A DNA stretch of 54,577 nt. Source: Chitinivibrionia bacterium. Lineage in GTDB: Bacteria; Fibrobacterota; Chitinivibrionia; Chitinivibrionales; Chitinivibrionaceae. The position numbers and the translations under genes are program-made. Below, in pieces: positions 14,441-23,780 of the stretch. Where the stretch lies: assembly GCA_009779925.1 (NCBI GenBank), contig WRAZ01000012.1, forward strand, positions 1 to 54,577. The letters run 5' to 3'. Below the pieces are notes generated by a model, which saw nothing but the letters and a program-made list of their open reading frames with translations, made no database searches and had not been told where the DNA came from. Every line of letters begins with the position of its first letter. The first letter of the stretch is position 1.

Positions 14441-15166
14441 ATGTTTATTCTTTACACTATTCTCGGACTATTTTTCGCACTGATGTTCTGCGGAGTTCGG
14501 TTTTTGTCGCTGAATATTTTCGGAAAATCTGTCTGCAAAATTAAAAATGCGCCCCAAAATACGATTTATCTAACTTTCGACGACGGTCCTAGTCCGAATA
14601 TTACGCCGCGCGTTTTGGAATTACTGAAAAAATATAATCAAAAAGCGACTTTTTTTTGCATTGCCGAAAACGCGAAAAAATATCCCGAAATTGTAAGAAA
14701 AATCGTCAAAGACGGGCATACTCTCGGCTCGCACGATTTACACCACCATTGGACAAGTAATTTCAGAATGACAAAAAAAATGACAGAAGAAATTGGCGAA
14801 AGTGTACGAATTTTGGAAGATATTCTAAATACAGTAAGGGCAGGTTTCAAACCTGCCCCTACGAAAATCCGCCTCTATCGTCCGCCTGTCGGGCTTTCAA
14901 ATCCGCATTTGTTTGGGGCGCTCAAAAAACTGGATTTGCAATGCGTTGGTTGGTCGAAATCAACGCGAGACGGGGGAAACCGTATTTTATCGGCTATAAA
15001 AAACATTCCGAATTTGGCAAAGGCGACTGCCGCCCAAGACGGCGATATAATTTTATTGCACGACAACTCCCCTGTTCAAAATGAGGAGTTGTTTTTAGAA
15101 AAGGTTAATGGGTTGTTGGCTAATCTTCAAGAATTCCGGAAGAAATCTCTTCCTCTTTCTGTATAA
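14441..15166 (+). CDS. Polysaccharide deacetylase (NodB homology, CE4)
   Basis: A membrane-anchored deacetylase of N-acetylated glycans, probably peptidoglycan. An N-terminal membrane helix (about residues 3-22) is followed by the NodB motifs: TFDDGPS, the metal-binding SHDLHHH, RPPVG, and LLHDNS near the end. The start at 14441 gives a clean signal-anchor; a TTG at 14405 inside the previous gene is less likely, and no strong binding site is visible for either. Between motifs 2 and 3 a 31-base palindromic element (14832-14862) is translated as TVRAGFKPAPT. The 3' end overlaps the convergent lipoprotein gene by 47 bases. Confidence 0.88.
   Translation: MFILYTILGLFFALMFCGVRFLSLNIFGKSVCKIKNAPQNTIYLTFDDGPSPNITPRVLELLKKYNQKATFFCIAENAKKYPEIVRKIVKDGHTLGSHDLHHHWTSNFRMTKKMTEEIGESVRILEDILNTVRAGFKPAPTKIRLYRPPVGLSNPHLFGALKKLDLQCVGWSKSTRDGGNRILSAIKNIPNLAKATAAQDGDIILLHDNSPVQNEELFLEKVNGLLANLQEFRKKSLPLSV
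14832..14862 (+). repeat. Palindromic element inside the deacetylase gene
   Basis: CAGTAAGGGCAGGTTT with inverted arm AAACCTGCCCCTAC. The whole 31 bases are identical to 41309-41339 inside murE, and both are read in the same frame (VRAGFKPAPT). Confidence 0.92.
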
Positions 15167-16076
15167 CTATAGGACGAATAAACAAATCTCTGTTTTCCCT
15201 TAAATGCCTAACGCGGCGATTTTGCAGAACTCTCAAAAGGCGCATTTCGGGAATGTCGTCCACGCGAATTTGGGCGGCAATGTTCAACAATGAGTCGAAT
15301 TCTGCGCCGTTTTGGTTGGAAACGCTTATTGCCATTACGTAGTTTATGTATGCCGAAATGCTTTGATTTTCGGATAATTTTACCGCCCGCTCAAAATGAT
15401 AGCGCGCTTTTTCGGGGTCGCCGCCCATAGACGCGGGCATTGTGCCGAAAAGCGTTATGAAAAACTCGTCAAGCGCGCCGTTTCCGTAGTCGGGGTTTAG
15501 TTCGGCTACTCTAAAAAGAAGCGCTTTTGCTTGAGGAACGGTTAGCGCAAGGCGAAAATTAGACCTGTCGGAAGTAAATGCGCCCATCCACGCAATTCCC
15601 GTCCAATAAAGCAAATCTATGTCGCGAATTCCGACGGCGGCAAGAGTTGCTTCGGGATTTTTTGCCAATTCCGCGCGAAAATTCGGGTGGCGCAATTCTA
15701 ACGCCGAAAGTCCGTAGTCCCTTGCTCTAATGTACATATTTCTTGCGCGGGTAAAAAGGTGTCGTCTCATTATAGGGTCGCTTGTAGTGTCGGCGTTGTA
15801 GTGAAGAAACGCATAAGCGTAAGACGCAAAGCCCATAGCCGCCGCGCTTCTAAGCCCGACGTGCCTCGGATTTGCCTCGATAAGTCCCTCGTACATTTTC
15901 AGCGCCAAGGGAAGCGCCGCGGCTACAAATTCGGGGTCGTCGTCGTTCATTATGAAAGAGGCGTTTCCACCGCCCGAAAGAGTATCCGACACCCTGTTGA
16001 GCATTGTTTTTCTGCCGCATCCGTTCAAAAGAAACAGAGCAAAAATTAAAATTAATATCGAAATTTTCTTAATCAT
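15120..16076 (-). CDS. TatT-family lipoprotein (TRAP-transporter-associated)
   Basis: A 318-residue lipoprotein with signal peptide and lipobox LLNGC (Cys at about residue 20). The body is helical and TPR-like, matching the TatT family (T component of TRAP-T periplasmic systems, as in Treponema): DDDPEFVAAALPLALKMYEGL, ANPRHVGLRSAAAMGF, and a hydrophobic cavity region. TatT trimers are thought to work with a TRAP solute-binding protein. No TRAP P, Q or M subunit is nearby, so its partner is encoded elsewhere or it acts alone. The start ATG has TGAGGTC upstream. Confidence 0.82.
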   Translation of the reverse strand: MIKKISILILIFALFLLNGCGRKTMLNRVSDTLSGGGNASFIMNDDDPEFVAAALPLALKMYEGLIEANPRHVGLRSAAAMGFASYAYAFLHYNADTTSDPIMRRHLFTRARNMYIRARDYGLSALELRHPNFRAELAKNPEATLAAVGIRDIDLLYWTGIAWMGAFTSDRSNFRLALTVPQAKALLFRVAELNPDYGNGALDEFFITLFGTMPASMGGDPEKARYHFERAVKLSENQSISAYINYVMAISVSNQNGAEFDSLLNIAAQIRVDDIPEMRLLRVLQNRRVRHLRENRDLFIRPIVIQKEEEISSGILED

Positions 16077-16094
16077 AAAGACCTCATATTTCTG

Positions 16095-17633
16095 TTATTT
16101 TTTTGCGTTTATATCCTTTAATACAGCTCTCGAACACATTGCGCCACCTATAATTGTGCCCGAAAATCCGCCGCCGGGAATTGAATACGCCGACGAAAGA
16201 TACAAGTTTTCTATCGGCGTTTTGTGTTTGGGGCGTTCAAAAACCATCTGCCCCGGATTTTGCGCAAAACCGTAAGCGGTTCCCGTCGGATTTCCTGTGT
16301 AGCGGCTTATTGTTTTCGGCGTGCCTACCTCGTAAATTTCAACCAAATCTTTTATTCCGGGAAATTCTTTTTCTAAACGGTTTATCAAGATTTCGGCAAC
16401 TTCTTTTTTCTTGTTTTTGTATTCTTCATCGCTTAAATTTTTCCAGTTTTCTATGTAGTCGGTTAAGCAAATTGTGGCGCAACTTTTGCCTTCGGGCGCC
16501 ATTGAAGAGTCGATTTTTTCGTAATCTACAAAAAACATCGGGCAAGTTTCGTAGCCCGAACGCACGCTCTTCGTAAAATCGTTAAGCGTTTTTAAACTTT
16601 CGTCGAAAATAATAGTGTTGTACGCCTTAACGCCGACTGTTTCGAGCGTTTTTGAAAAGCCGATGTAAACAGACAAAAGCGAACTTGCACCTTTGTATTT
16701 ACCGTATTCTTTTCGCAAAATATCGCTTTCATTTTTGGGAAGAATGTCGTATAAAATCGGAATTGCGCAGTTTGCGATTACTCTGTCGCTGTAATATTCG
16801 GCGGTTTCGCCTTTTTTGTTTTTCGCTTTTATTCCGACTGCGGCTTTTGTTTTTTCGTCGATAATAATCTCGTTTACGGTCGAGTTAAAAACAAGCTCTC
16901 CGCCGTTATCTTTAATGAATTTCGCTAAATAATCCGACAAATTCTGCGAGCCGCCTTTAACAAAATTTCCACCCCCCATAAGATAACTTGCCTGCGCCGA
17001 CGAAAAATAAATCATCGAAAGTTCCATCGGATTATCGTGATAATAAGCGGTGTTCGCCGCAAGAATTAACTTCACTCTTTCATCTTTTACGTGCTTGTTC
17101 AAAAAAATTCCGAGCGTCTGTTTCATATTACTGAACAAATACGGCAAGGTTAACGGAAAAAACGCGAAAAGCAGAGGTTTATATTTCCCGAATTTTGAGA
17201 TTTTATTTATATTTTTGCGAATTCCGATGACTGTCGAAAAGAATTTTTTTATCCCTTTTTTGTCGGCGGGGAAAAGTTCGCACAATTCGTTTATCGGCGC
17301 AATCGGGTCGTCTTTCATTGTAAAGTCAATTTTTTTGTCAGAGGTTTGGATTTTGTAAAATTCGGAAGCTTTCACTATTTCTATGTTATCAAATACTCCG
17401 AGTTTGTCAAAAAGATTGGTTTTGATGTCCTCTTTATAAAGCCCGTCCATTTCGTGCAAGCCCACTTCCATTTTGAAACCGCCGCGCTTAAATGTTGTCG
17501 CGCACCCCCCGGGAACCGAATGTTGTTCTGCAAGCAAAACTTTTTTTCCGTTTTTTGCCAAAAGCGCTCCCGACATCAGTCCGCCCAAACCCGTGCCGAT
17601 TATGGCGACATCATATTTTTTATTTTCTGTCAT
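16095..17633 (-). CDS. FAD-dependent oxidoreductase, phytoene desaturase / CrtI-like
   Basis: A 512-residue flavoprotein of the COG1233 family (phytoene desaturases, carotene isomerases, retinol saturases). The Rossmann motif DVAIIGTGLGGLMSGALLAK is at the N-terminus, then EQHSVPGGCATTF. The C-terminus has LYLSSAYSIPGGGFSGTIIGG, the family's second FAD-binding block. Start at 17633 (MTENKKYD) is preferred because the reading from 17666 adds a leader not seen in the family; the binding site is weak (AAAGAGTG). The substrate could be a polyene made by the nearby ACP-ketosynthase pair, but this is only proximity. It is on the strand opposite to that pair. Confidence 0.85.
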   Translation of the reverse strand: MTENKKYDVAIIGTGLGGLMSGALLAKNGKKVLLAEQHSVPGGCATTFKRGGFKMEVGLHEMDGLYKEDIKTNLFDKLGVFDNIEIVKASEFYKIQTSDKKIDFTMKDDPIAPINELCELFPADKKGIKKFFSTVIGIRKNINKISKFGKYKPLLFAFFPLTLPYLFSNMKQTLGIFLNKHVKDERVKLILAANTAYYHDNPMELSMIYFSSAQASYLMGGGNFVKGGSQNLSDYLAKFIKDNGGELVFNSTVNEIIIDEKTKAAVGIKAKNKKGETAEYYSDRVIANCAIPILYDILPKNESDILRKEYGKYKGASSLLSVYIGFSKTLETVGVKAYNTIIFDESLKTLNDFTKSVRSGYETCPMFFVDYEKIDSSMAPEGKSCATICLTDYIENWKNLSDEEYKNKKKEVAEILINRLEKEFPGIKDLVEIYEVGTPKTISRYTGNPTGTAYGFAQNPGQMVFERPKHKTPIENLYLSSAYSIPGGGFSGTIIGGAMCSRAVLKDINAKK

Positions 17634-17743
17634 TTTACACTCTTTCACAAAACAATTGTAAAACATTTCGAGCGAAAATACTAAATGGCGGGCAAAAAAA
17701 CCGAAAAAATGCGATTATTGCAACATTTTAACATATTTAATAG

Positions 17744-17761
17744 TTGGCAAATAGTAATTTT
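17744..17761 (+). promoter_or_regulatory. Promoter-like element of the XPB helicase gene
   Basis: TTGGCAAATAGTAATTTT, a variant of the recurrent TTGGCAAATATTATTTT element, 34 bases before the helicase start codon. Confidence 0.45.
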
Positions 17762-17794
17762 GCGGCTTAAAAGATAGGAATTTACAAAAAAATT

Positions 17795-19456
17795 ATGAGT
17801 TTTGACACTAAAAATCCACTGATAATACAAAGCGACGGCACAATTTTGCTTGAAGCGGATAATCCGAAATTCACAGAAGCGCGCGACTTGCTTTCGGGAT
17901 TTGCACATTTGGAAAAGTGCCCCGAATATATTCACACCTATTCGATTACGCCGCTGTCTTTATGGAATGCGAAAACGATAGGACTTTCGGCGCAAACCAT
18001 AATCGCCTCGCTCGAAAAATACACTAAATACCCAATCCCTTCAAATGTAATAAGTCAAATTGAGGAGATAAGCGGAAGATTTGGCAAAATAGAGTTGATA
18101 AAAGAGAACGGACGTTTAAAATTATGCTCCGTTGAACCCAAATTGCTCGCCCAGCTATCCAAAAACCCAAGTGTTTGCGATTATATAGATAAAGAGGGCG
18201 AAAATTACTTCGTGCAAGATAAATACCGCGGTGTTCTCAAACAAAAATTTATCGATTTAAACTATCCTATTAACGATATTGCAGGCTTTACCGACGGTGA
18301 AAATTATAACATAAAAATGAGAGAAGTCGGGCTTGACAAACAACCGTTCGTTTTGCGGAATTACCAAAAATTGGCAGTGGATTCATTTATCGGCGACGAT
18401 AATTTGCGCGGTGCAAGCGGCGTAGTTGTTCTTCCCTGCGGCGCGGGAAAAACCGTTGTTGGCATAAAAACGATGGCTACTCTCGCAAAAAAAACGCTCA
18501 TTTTGGTGACAAACATAACGGCGGCGCATCAATGGAAACGCGAAATATTAAACCGCACAAATCTGACCGACGACGACATTGGCGAATATTCGGGCGAGCA
18601 AAAAGTGATAAAGCCGATAACTATAGCGACTTATCAAATTTTGACATACCGTAAAGACAAAGAGGGCGATTTTTTGCATTTTTCTATATTTAATTCGCAG
18701 GATTGGGGACTTATAATTTACGACGAAGTGCATTTGCTTCCCGCTCCCGTGTTTAAGTTTACCGCAGAAATCCAAGCAAGACGTCGGCTCGGACTTACCG
18801 CAACTTTAATCAGAGAAGACAATTTGCAGACAGATGTTTTTGCGCTTATAGGTCCGAAAAAATTCGATAAACCGTGGAAAGACCTCGAAAAAGAGGGTTG
18901 GATTGCACAGGCAAAATGCGTAGAAATCCGTGTAGATTTGAATGCCGGAGCAAAATTGACCTATCTTTCGCTCGGAAAAAGAGACCAAATAAGAGAAGCG
19001 TACGAAAACAGAAATAAAATGCCCGTCGTTGCTGATTTGCTTGAAAAGCACAAAGGCGAAAAAATCCTGATTTTGGGGCAATATATAGAACAAATCGACC
19101 TTTACGGTAAAGAGTTCGGCGCGCCCGTAATTAAAGGAAACACAAAAAACTCGGACAGAGACGAATTGTACGAAAGGTTCAGGCACGGCGATTTGAACGT
19201 CTTGGTACTTTCGCGCGTGGGAAATATGGCAGTGGACTTGCCCGACGCGAACGTCGCCATACAGGTATCGGGAATGTTCGGTAGCAGACAGGAAGAAGCG
19301 CAACGGCTCGGCAGAATACTTCGCCCCAAACTTAACGGCTCGCAGGCGACATTTTATTCTATAGTTACGCGCGACACAACCGAGCTTGACTTTGCGATGA
19401 AAAGACAGATTTTTCTTGCCGAACAAGGTTATCCGTACGAGATTATTTACGAATAA
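17795..19456 (+). CDS. DNA repair helicase, bacterial XPB
   Basis: A 553-residue SF2 helicase. An N-terminal XPB-type domain is followed by motif I LPCGAGKT (213-220), motif II DEVH (310-313), motif III TATLIRED (335-342) containing the XPB-specific Arg-Glu-Asp, and motif VI QRLGRILRP near the end. Bacterial XPB proteins unwind DNA 3' to 5' and are linked to nucleotide excision or transcription-associated repair. They occur in a minority of bacterial lineages. It stands alone here; no Bax1/XPG-like partner gene is adjacent. uvrC lies 10 kb away. Confidence 0.93.
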   Translation: MSFDTKNPLIIQSDGTILLEADNPKFTEARDLLSGFAHLEKCPEYIHTYSITPLSLWNAKTIGLSAQTIIASLEKYTKYPIPSNVISQIEEISGRFGKIELIKENGRLKLCSVEPKLLAQLSKNPSVCDYIDKEGENYFVQDKYRGVLKQKFIDLNYPINDIAGFTDGENYNIKMREVGLDKQPFVLRNYQKLAVDSFIGDDNLRGASGVVVLPCGAGKTVVGIKTMATLAKKTLILVTNITAAHQWKREILNRTNLTDDDIGEYSGEQKVIKPITIATYQILTYRKDKEGDFLHFSIFNSQDWGLIIYDEVHLLPAPVFKFTAEIQARRRLGLTATLIREDNLQTDVFALIGPKKFDKPWKDLEKEGWIAQAKCVEIRVDLNAGAKLTYLSLGKRDQIREAYENRNKMPVVADLLEKHKGEKILILGQYIEQIDLYGKEFGAPVIKGNTKNSDRDELYERFRHGDLNVLVLSRVGNMAVDLPDANVAIQVSGMFGSRQEEAQRLGRILRPKLNGSQATFYSIVTRDTTELDFAMKRQIFLAEQGYPYEIIYE

Positions 19457-19574
19457 AAGAAAAATTTAATTTAGTGGTAAAAAAACAAGCAAATTTCGAT
19501 TTATTGTATTATACTAATTAGATATGGAGAAATTTATAATAAATGAACAATTTAAACGAAGGAGTAAGACTCAA

Positions 19575-21671
19575 ATGAGAAAAATTTGGGCAGCGGCATT
19601 AGCCGTAATGATTTTAGTATCGACAGCAGTAGCAGGACCAGATCCTGATGAAACAAGAAACATCAGCAGATTTGGCCACGTGGGAGTATGGAACACTTTG
19701 TCAGCGCAAACATTGGGTTATGGCAGATTAGCACTTAATGTCTATGCAAACCATTCATTAGACAAAGATTTTATCAAAAATGTTTATCGTTGGGAAAGTC
19801 TTAGAGTACCAACCAGTACACTTCACTTTGATCCTGACTGGGATTATGTAGATGCGCGTCCAAGCATTACAACCTTTAATTTCAGTATAGCCTACGGTTT
19901 AACGCGGTTTTTGGATTTAGGCGTTATGCTTCCGCTTTATATAGACAACATAGGAGACGGTTTTACTTTCCCTAATTTCTCTAGAGCAGGCTTGAACTGG
20001 GACTGGCCCGGCAGAGGTGATGATCCTCTTGCATGGGTTGGTGATGGTTTTTGGACTCAGACAGGCATTGGCGATTTGGAAGTATCATTAAAATTCAGAT
20101 ATCCGCCCGTACAGCGTAATAACTTTTTCCAAATGGCGTATTACGGAGCGCTTACAGTTCCGACAGGTGTTGCTAACCACGGCTGGTTCCCGAGAGGCAC
20201 TCAGTTTTTGGACCAAAGAATGGGAGCGGCATATATGTACGCGGGAGCGGACAATCCTTACACCGCTGATTTAAGGTCTAATACAGGCGCATACAACAAT
20301 TTTACATCAGGCAGTCCCGAAGTAGATATGAAAATGCTTTGGACTTGGGATTTCAGAGAAATGTCTGATAACTTCCCTGTCCTTTTCCACATAAACTATG
20401 GTTTGCGTTGGATTACCCAGCATAGAAACGACCACGTGTTTTATTTGAACAGTGCGCTTGAAGTTCGCCCTACTTATTGGCTGAGCCTTTTTGCTGATTT
20501 CTCGGCGGCACCAAGATTTGGAAGCATAGCGCGAGAAGAATCTTTTGCATTATGGGGTCAGGGAGAACCGAATGAACTTAGACCAGGAACATACACAATC
20601 CAGCCAACTGCAGCCGATCAGTATTACAGAGGACGTGGATTACTTGACGACCCGATTCGTATTTCTCCCGGATTTGCCATTATGACGCCTCCCGGAATTA
20701 CAGTCAGTATGGGTTTTGATATTTCTCTTGCCCACGAATACGGCGTATTCATTGGCGACAGACAAACATCGCAAACCGGCATGACACGAAACAATGACGG
20801 AACACTTGAAGCAAGCGGCACTCCCAGCAGTATTCTTATGGAAACAGGTGTTGAGCCTAAGTTGAGATTTGTAGCGTCGCTTGGTTGGAACGGACTTACT
20901 ATTCCGAGTTTGCCGATTATGGCTCCGATTGAAGCTCCGAGACCGAGAGATACTATTACTGTAAGAGACACAGTATTCCTTGAAAGATTGATAATCGACA
21001 CACTTGTAGTAGAAGTGGACAGACCGGTTGTGCCGACTCCGACCTTCACTATTAACGCATCGGTTGCGGCAGGTCAGGGAACAATAACCCCGATGGGAAT
21101 AAACGAAGTAAGAGAAGGACGACTTGTAGTTTACAATATCGCTCCTGCACAAGGTTTCTCTATCGGACAAGTTCTTGTTGACGGTATAAATGTAGGCGCG
21201 GTTATGCAACACACTTTCCCAAGTGTTTCGCAAAACCATACAATATCGGTAATTTTCAATCAAGACCCGATTGAAATACCTGTGGAAGCGCCCGTTGCAT
21301 TCGAAATTCCGAGAGAAGGATTGGTATTGAGAGGCGTTAACTTCAGAATCGGAAGCGCTGAATTGCTCCCCGAATCGTTTTCAGCTCTTGACCAAGTTGT
21401 TCGCTCGCTCAGAGATTGGCCAGAAGTTCGCCTTGAAATTCAAGGACACACTTCTGCGGAAGGCGTTCGCTCGGCGAGAAGAATTCAGAATAACCTGAGA
21501 TTGTCTCGTGAAAGAGCATACTCGGTTATGCAATACTTCATACAGCAAGGCATTCCCGCGACACAACTCAGAGCTGTCGGTATGGGTGAAGAATTCCCCA
21601 TAGCAAGCAATGATACGCAAGCAGGAAGAGAAATGAACCGTCGTGTAACTTTGGTTAGAATCGACGACTAA
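19575..21671 (+). CDS. Outer-membrane OmpA-family protein
   Basis: A 698-residue protein with signal peptide (cleavage after STAVA), a long N-terminal beta-rich region of about 430 residues likely to form a barrel, a short repeat-like beta domain (ASVAAGQGTITP ... TISVIF), and a C-terminal OmpA domain that binds peptidoglycan (GHTSAEGVRSARR, LSRERAYSVMQYF, NRRVTLVRI). Start at 19575 has AAGGAG upstream; the ATG at 19524 does not. It is monocistronic with a strong terminator behind it. It probably tethers the outer membrane to the cell wall. Confidence 0.9.
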   Translation: MRKIWAAALAVMILVSTAVAGPDPDETRNISRFGHVGVWNTLSAQTLGYGRLALNVYANHSLDKDFIKNVYRWESLRVPTSTLHFDPDWDYVDARPSITTFNFSIAYGLTRFLDLGVMLPLYIDNIGDGFTFPNFSRAGLNWDWPGRGDDPLAWVGDGFWTQTGIGDLEVSLKFRYPPVQRNNFFQMAYYGALTVPTGVANHGWFPRGTQFLDQRMGAAYMYAGADNPYTADLRSNTGAYNNFTSGSPEVDMKMLWTWDFREMSDNFPVLFHINYGLRWITQHRNDHVFYLNSALEVRPTYWLSLFADFSAAPRFGSIAREESFALWGQGEPNELRPGTYTIQPTAADQYYRGRGLLDDPIRISPGFAIMTPPGITVSMGFDISLAHEYGVFIGDRQTSQTGMTRNNDGTLEASGTPSSILMETGVEPKLRFVASLGWNGLTIPSLPIMAPIEAPRPRDTITVRDTVFLERLIIDTLVVEVDRPVVPTPTFTINASVAAGQGTITPMGINEVREGRLVVYNIAPAQGFSIGQVLVDGINVGAVMQHTFPSVSQNHTISVIFNQDPIEIPVEAPVAFEIPREGLVLRGVNFRIGSAELLPESFSALDQVVRSLRDWPEVRLEIQGHTSAEGVRSARRIQNNLRLSRERAYSVMQYFIQQGIPATQLRAVGMGEEFPIASNDTQAGREMNRRVTLVRIDD

Positions 21672-21691
21672 GCAACAGCCCCAAAACGGCT

Positions 21692-21727
21692 AAAAAGTTG
21701 CCTGTGAGAAATCACGGGCAACTTTTT
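21692..21727 (+). terminator. Rho-independent terminator of the OmpA-family gene
   Basis: Stem AAGTTGCCTGTGA and TCACGGGCAACTT with a GAAA loop and one wobble pair, followed by TTTT. It begins 20 bases after the stop. Confidence 0.9.
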
Positions 21728-21976
21728 TATTTTAGAAAAGATTACACCCGCCAAACGCAAAATGCCAACAAAGCAAAACATTACTACGTAAGTCGCTATA
21801 AAACAACGAGTTATTCACACCCACATTAACAACAAGGCGAGAGCTGTTTTTTTTGCACAAATTCACTTCCAGTGTTTTTTTATGATTTTTTGTGTTTTTT
21901 TGTGTTTTACGTGCAGAATTATAGTATATTATATGAGTATATTTGTTTTTATTAGATAATTTGGAGTTTTGAGTTT
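21728..21976. other. Intergenic region upstream of the murC division block
   Basis: Together with the terminator this makes a 305-base gap. It holds T-rich tracts (21848-21908) and a TATAGTATATTATATGAG stretch (21920-21937) that is the best candidate for the -10 region of the division operon. A lone TTATTCACA (21811-21819) matches a DnaA box but has no companions. No ORF or RNA gene seen. Confidence 0.35.
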
Positions 21977-22384
21977 ATGGAAAACCTTGGATATATGTCC
22001 TACGATGTTACGCTGTCGGGTGCTGCTGGAGCCACGAAGAATAAATTCGTGATGCCCGCCGACTTGCGTCCGTCTTTTCAGGGGCAAGGTAAATTCGTAA
22101 TATACTCCAACGTAAAGTTAAGAACATTAACTATTATTGATGAAAAAACATACACGGACATTTGGGAAAAAGCCAACCCCGTCCAAAGAAGAAGTTTCAA
22201 CGCGCGCCCGTATGACCCAAAAGACGACGCGCAAGCACGCGGCTCATTTTCTGCAAGCCAAATGGATTTGCTCGGAAACCCTGAATATGTAATTTTTAGC
22301 GCTCAAGATAAATATATATCTGTACAAAACCCCAATACGGTTAATTACGGAGAGATATCTGACGTCGATGAATTGATTGATTGA
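21977..22384 (+). CDS. MraZ-like protein at the head of the murC block (tentative)
   Basis: A 135-residue protein with no signal peptide. TKNKFVMPADLRPSF in the first half resembles the GRISIPAKFR turn of MraZ/AbrB-type DNA-binding barrels, and FVIYSNVKLRTLTIIDEKTY follows as the corresponding strand-turn-helix. A second repeat (GSFSASQMDLLGNPEYVIFSAQDKYISV) would be the second half. MraZ normally heads the division cluster, which is exactly this position. The similarity is weak and could be fortuitous. GGAG lies upstream. The reading frame ends 19 bases before murC. Confidence 0.4.
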   Translation: MENLGYMSYDVTLSGAAGATKNKFVMPADLRPSFQGQGKFVIYSNVKLRTLTIIDEKTYTDIWEKANPVQRRSFNARPYDPKDDAQARGSFSASQMDLLGNPEYVIFSAQDKYISVQNPNTVNYGEISDVDELID

Positions 22385-22403
22385 TAAGCAGGAGATAAAG
22401 GTT

Positions 22404-23780
22404 ATGATAAACGCAAAAAAAATCTATTTTTTGGGCATAGGCGGCTCGGGGTGCTCCTCGATGGCGTTTTGGCTGAAAGCGCGCGGCTTCGACGTGTGCG
22501 GTAGCGACCTTTGTTTAAGCGACGTTGTAAAAGAACTTATTGTAGCAGGTATCCACGTTCATATCGGGCATTCAGAAAACACGGATTTGCAGAAAAGTGA
22601 TTTGGTGGTTTATTCCTCGGCAATAAAAGACGACAATATCGAACTTGTTTTTGCAAGAAATTCGCAGAAACCGACAATAAAAAGAGCGGCAATGCTTGCA
22701 ATGATGGCAGAAGAGTGCAAAAACGTTATTGCGGTTTGCGGTTCGGCAGGAAAATCGACGACAACAGGTTTTTTGGCAAGTATTTTGAACGCGGCGGCGC
22801 TTTCTCCCTCGGTAATTGTCGGCGGCATTTTTTCAGGGCAGAAAAGCGGAGCGCAAATCGGAAACAACGACGAATATTTTATTGTAGAAGCGGACGAATA
22901 CGACAGAAGTTTCTTGGAAATGAGAAAGGTAAAACTTGCCTTGTGCGTCGGAATAGAAGCGGAACACCTCGACATCTACAAAACATTCGACGGCGTAAAA
23001 GAGGCTTTTTTGCAGTTTTTCGGCAAAGTGGTAAACGACGGTTCGACAGTGCTTTGCATTGGGTCGGCGGGAGTTCGCGAAATTTTGTCTCAAATCGGCT
23101 GTGAAAAAATAACTTACGGATTTTCGGCAGACGCGGAATATCGAGCAGAAAACATAAGATACGAAAACGGAAAAACTGTTTTTGATGTTTATGAAAACGA
23201 GAATTTTTTGGGAAATGTCGAACTTAAGCTTATAGGCGAACATAACGTATTAAACGCGCTCGGAGCGATTTGCTCTGCATTGAAACTCGGAATTTCGTTT
23301 GAAACGGCGGCGCGCGGTGCAGGTGAATTCGACGGAATTAAAAGAAGAATTGAGAAAATTACCGAAATAAACGGAATTACAGTATATAACGATTATGCGC
23401 ATCATCCGACAAAGATTTCGGCAACCCTTGCGGCATTGCAAAACGTTAAAACAAATCGGCTTATTACGATATTTCAGCCGCATACGTTTACAAGAGTGCG
23501 TGATTTTGCCGAGAATTTTGCAACCTCGCTCGAAAATGGCTGTGATGTTGTGCTTATGACTGAAATTTATCCCGCAAGAGAAAAACCGATTGAAGGCGTC
23601 AGCGAAGAAAGTATTGCAAAGTTTTTCAAGAAAGCGACATCGAAAATCGTTCCGCAAAAAAACATCGCGGAAGAATGCGCGAAAATTGCCAAAGCGGGCG
23701 ATATAATCGTGGTAGTCGGCGCGGGTAATATTGACGAGGAAATTGAGAATTTAATAAAGGAATTGGGAAAGAATGGCTAA
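22404..23780 (+). CDS. murC: UDP-N-acetylmuramate--L-alanine ligase
   Basis: A 458-residue Mur ligase that adds L-alanine to UDP-MurNAc. The N-terminal FLGIGGSGCSSMA is the UDP-substrate domain. The ATP loop reads GSAGKSTTT where most MurC have GTHGKTTT. EADEYDRSF, NDYAHHPTKI and FQPHTFTRVRDF confirm MurC. Start at 22404 is preferred over 22377 because GGAGATAAAGG lies directly before it. It overlaps ftsQ by eight bases. Confidence 0.95.
   Translation: MINAKKIYFLGIGGSGCSSMAFWLKARGFDVCGSDLCLSDVVKELIVAGIHVHIGHSENTDLQKSDLVVYSSAIKDDNIELVFARNSQKPTIKRAAMLAMMAEECKNVIAVCGSAGKSTTTGFLASILNAAALSPSVIVGGIFSGQKSGAQIGNNDEYFIVEADEYDRSFLEMRKVKLALCVGIEAEHLDIYKTFDGVKEAFLQFFGKVVNDGSTVLCIGSAGVREILSQIGCEKITYGFSADAEYRAENIRYENGKTVFDVYENENFLGNVELKLIGEHNVLNALGAICSALKLGISFETAARGAGEFDGIKRRIEKITEINGITVYNDYAHHPTKISATLAALQNVKTNRLITIFQPHTFTRVRDFAENFATSLENGCDVVLMTEIYPAREKPIEGVSEESIAKFFKKATSKIVPQKNIAEECAKIAKAGDIIVVVGAGNIDEEIENLIKELGKNG

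Noticed and set aside
18806-19426. A 206-codon frame antisense to the XPB helicase gene
   Set aside because: Shadow of a gene with intact helicase motifs; no binding site or family.
21811-21819. Possible DnaA box TTATTCACA suggesting a replication origin
   Set aside because: Only one match, no cluster of boxes, no AT-rich unwinding element next to it and no dnaA, dnaN or gidA genes nearby.
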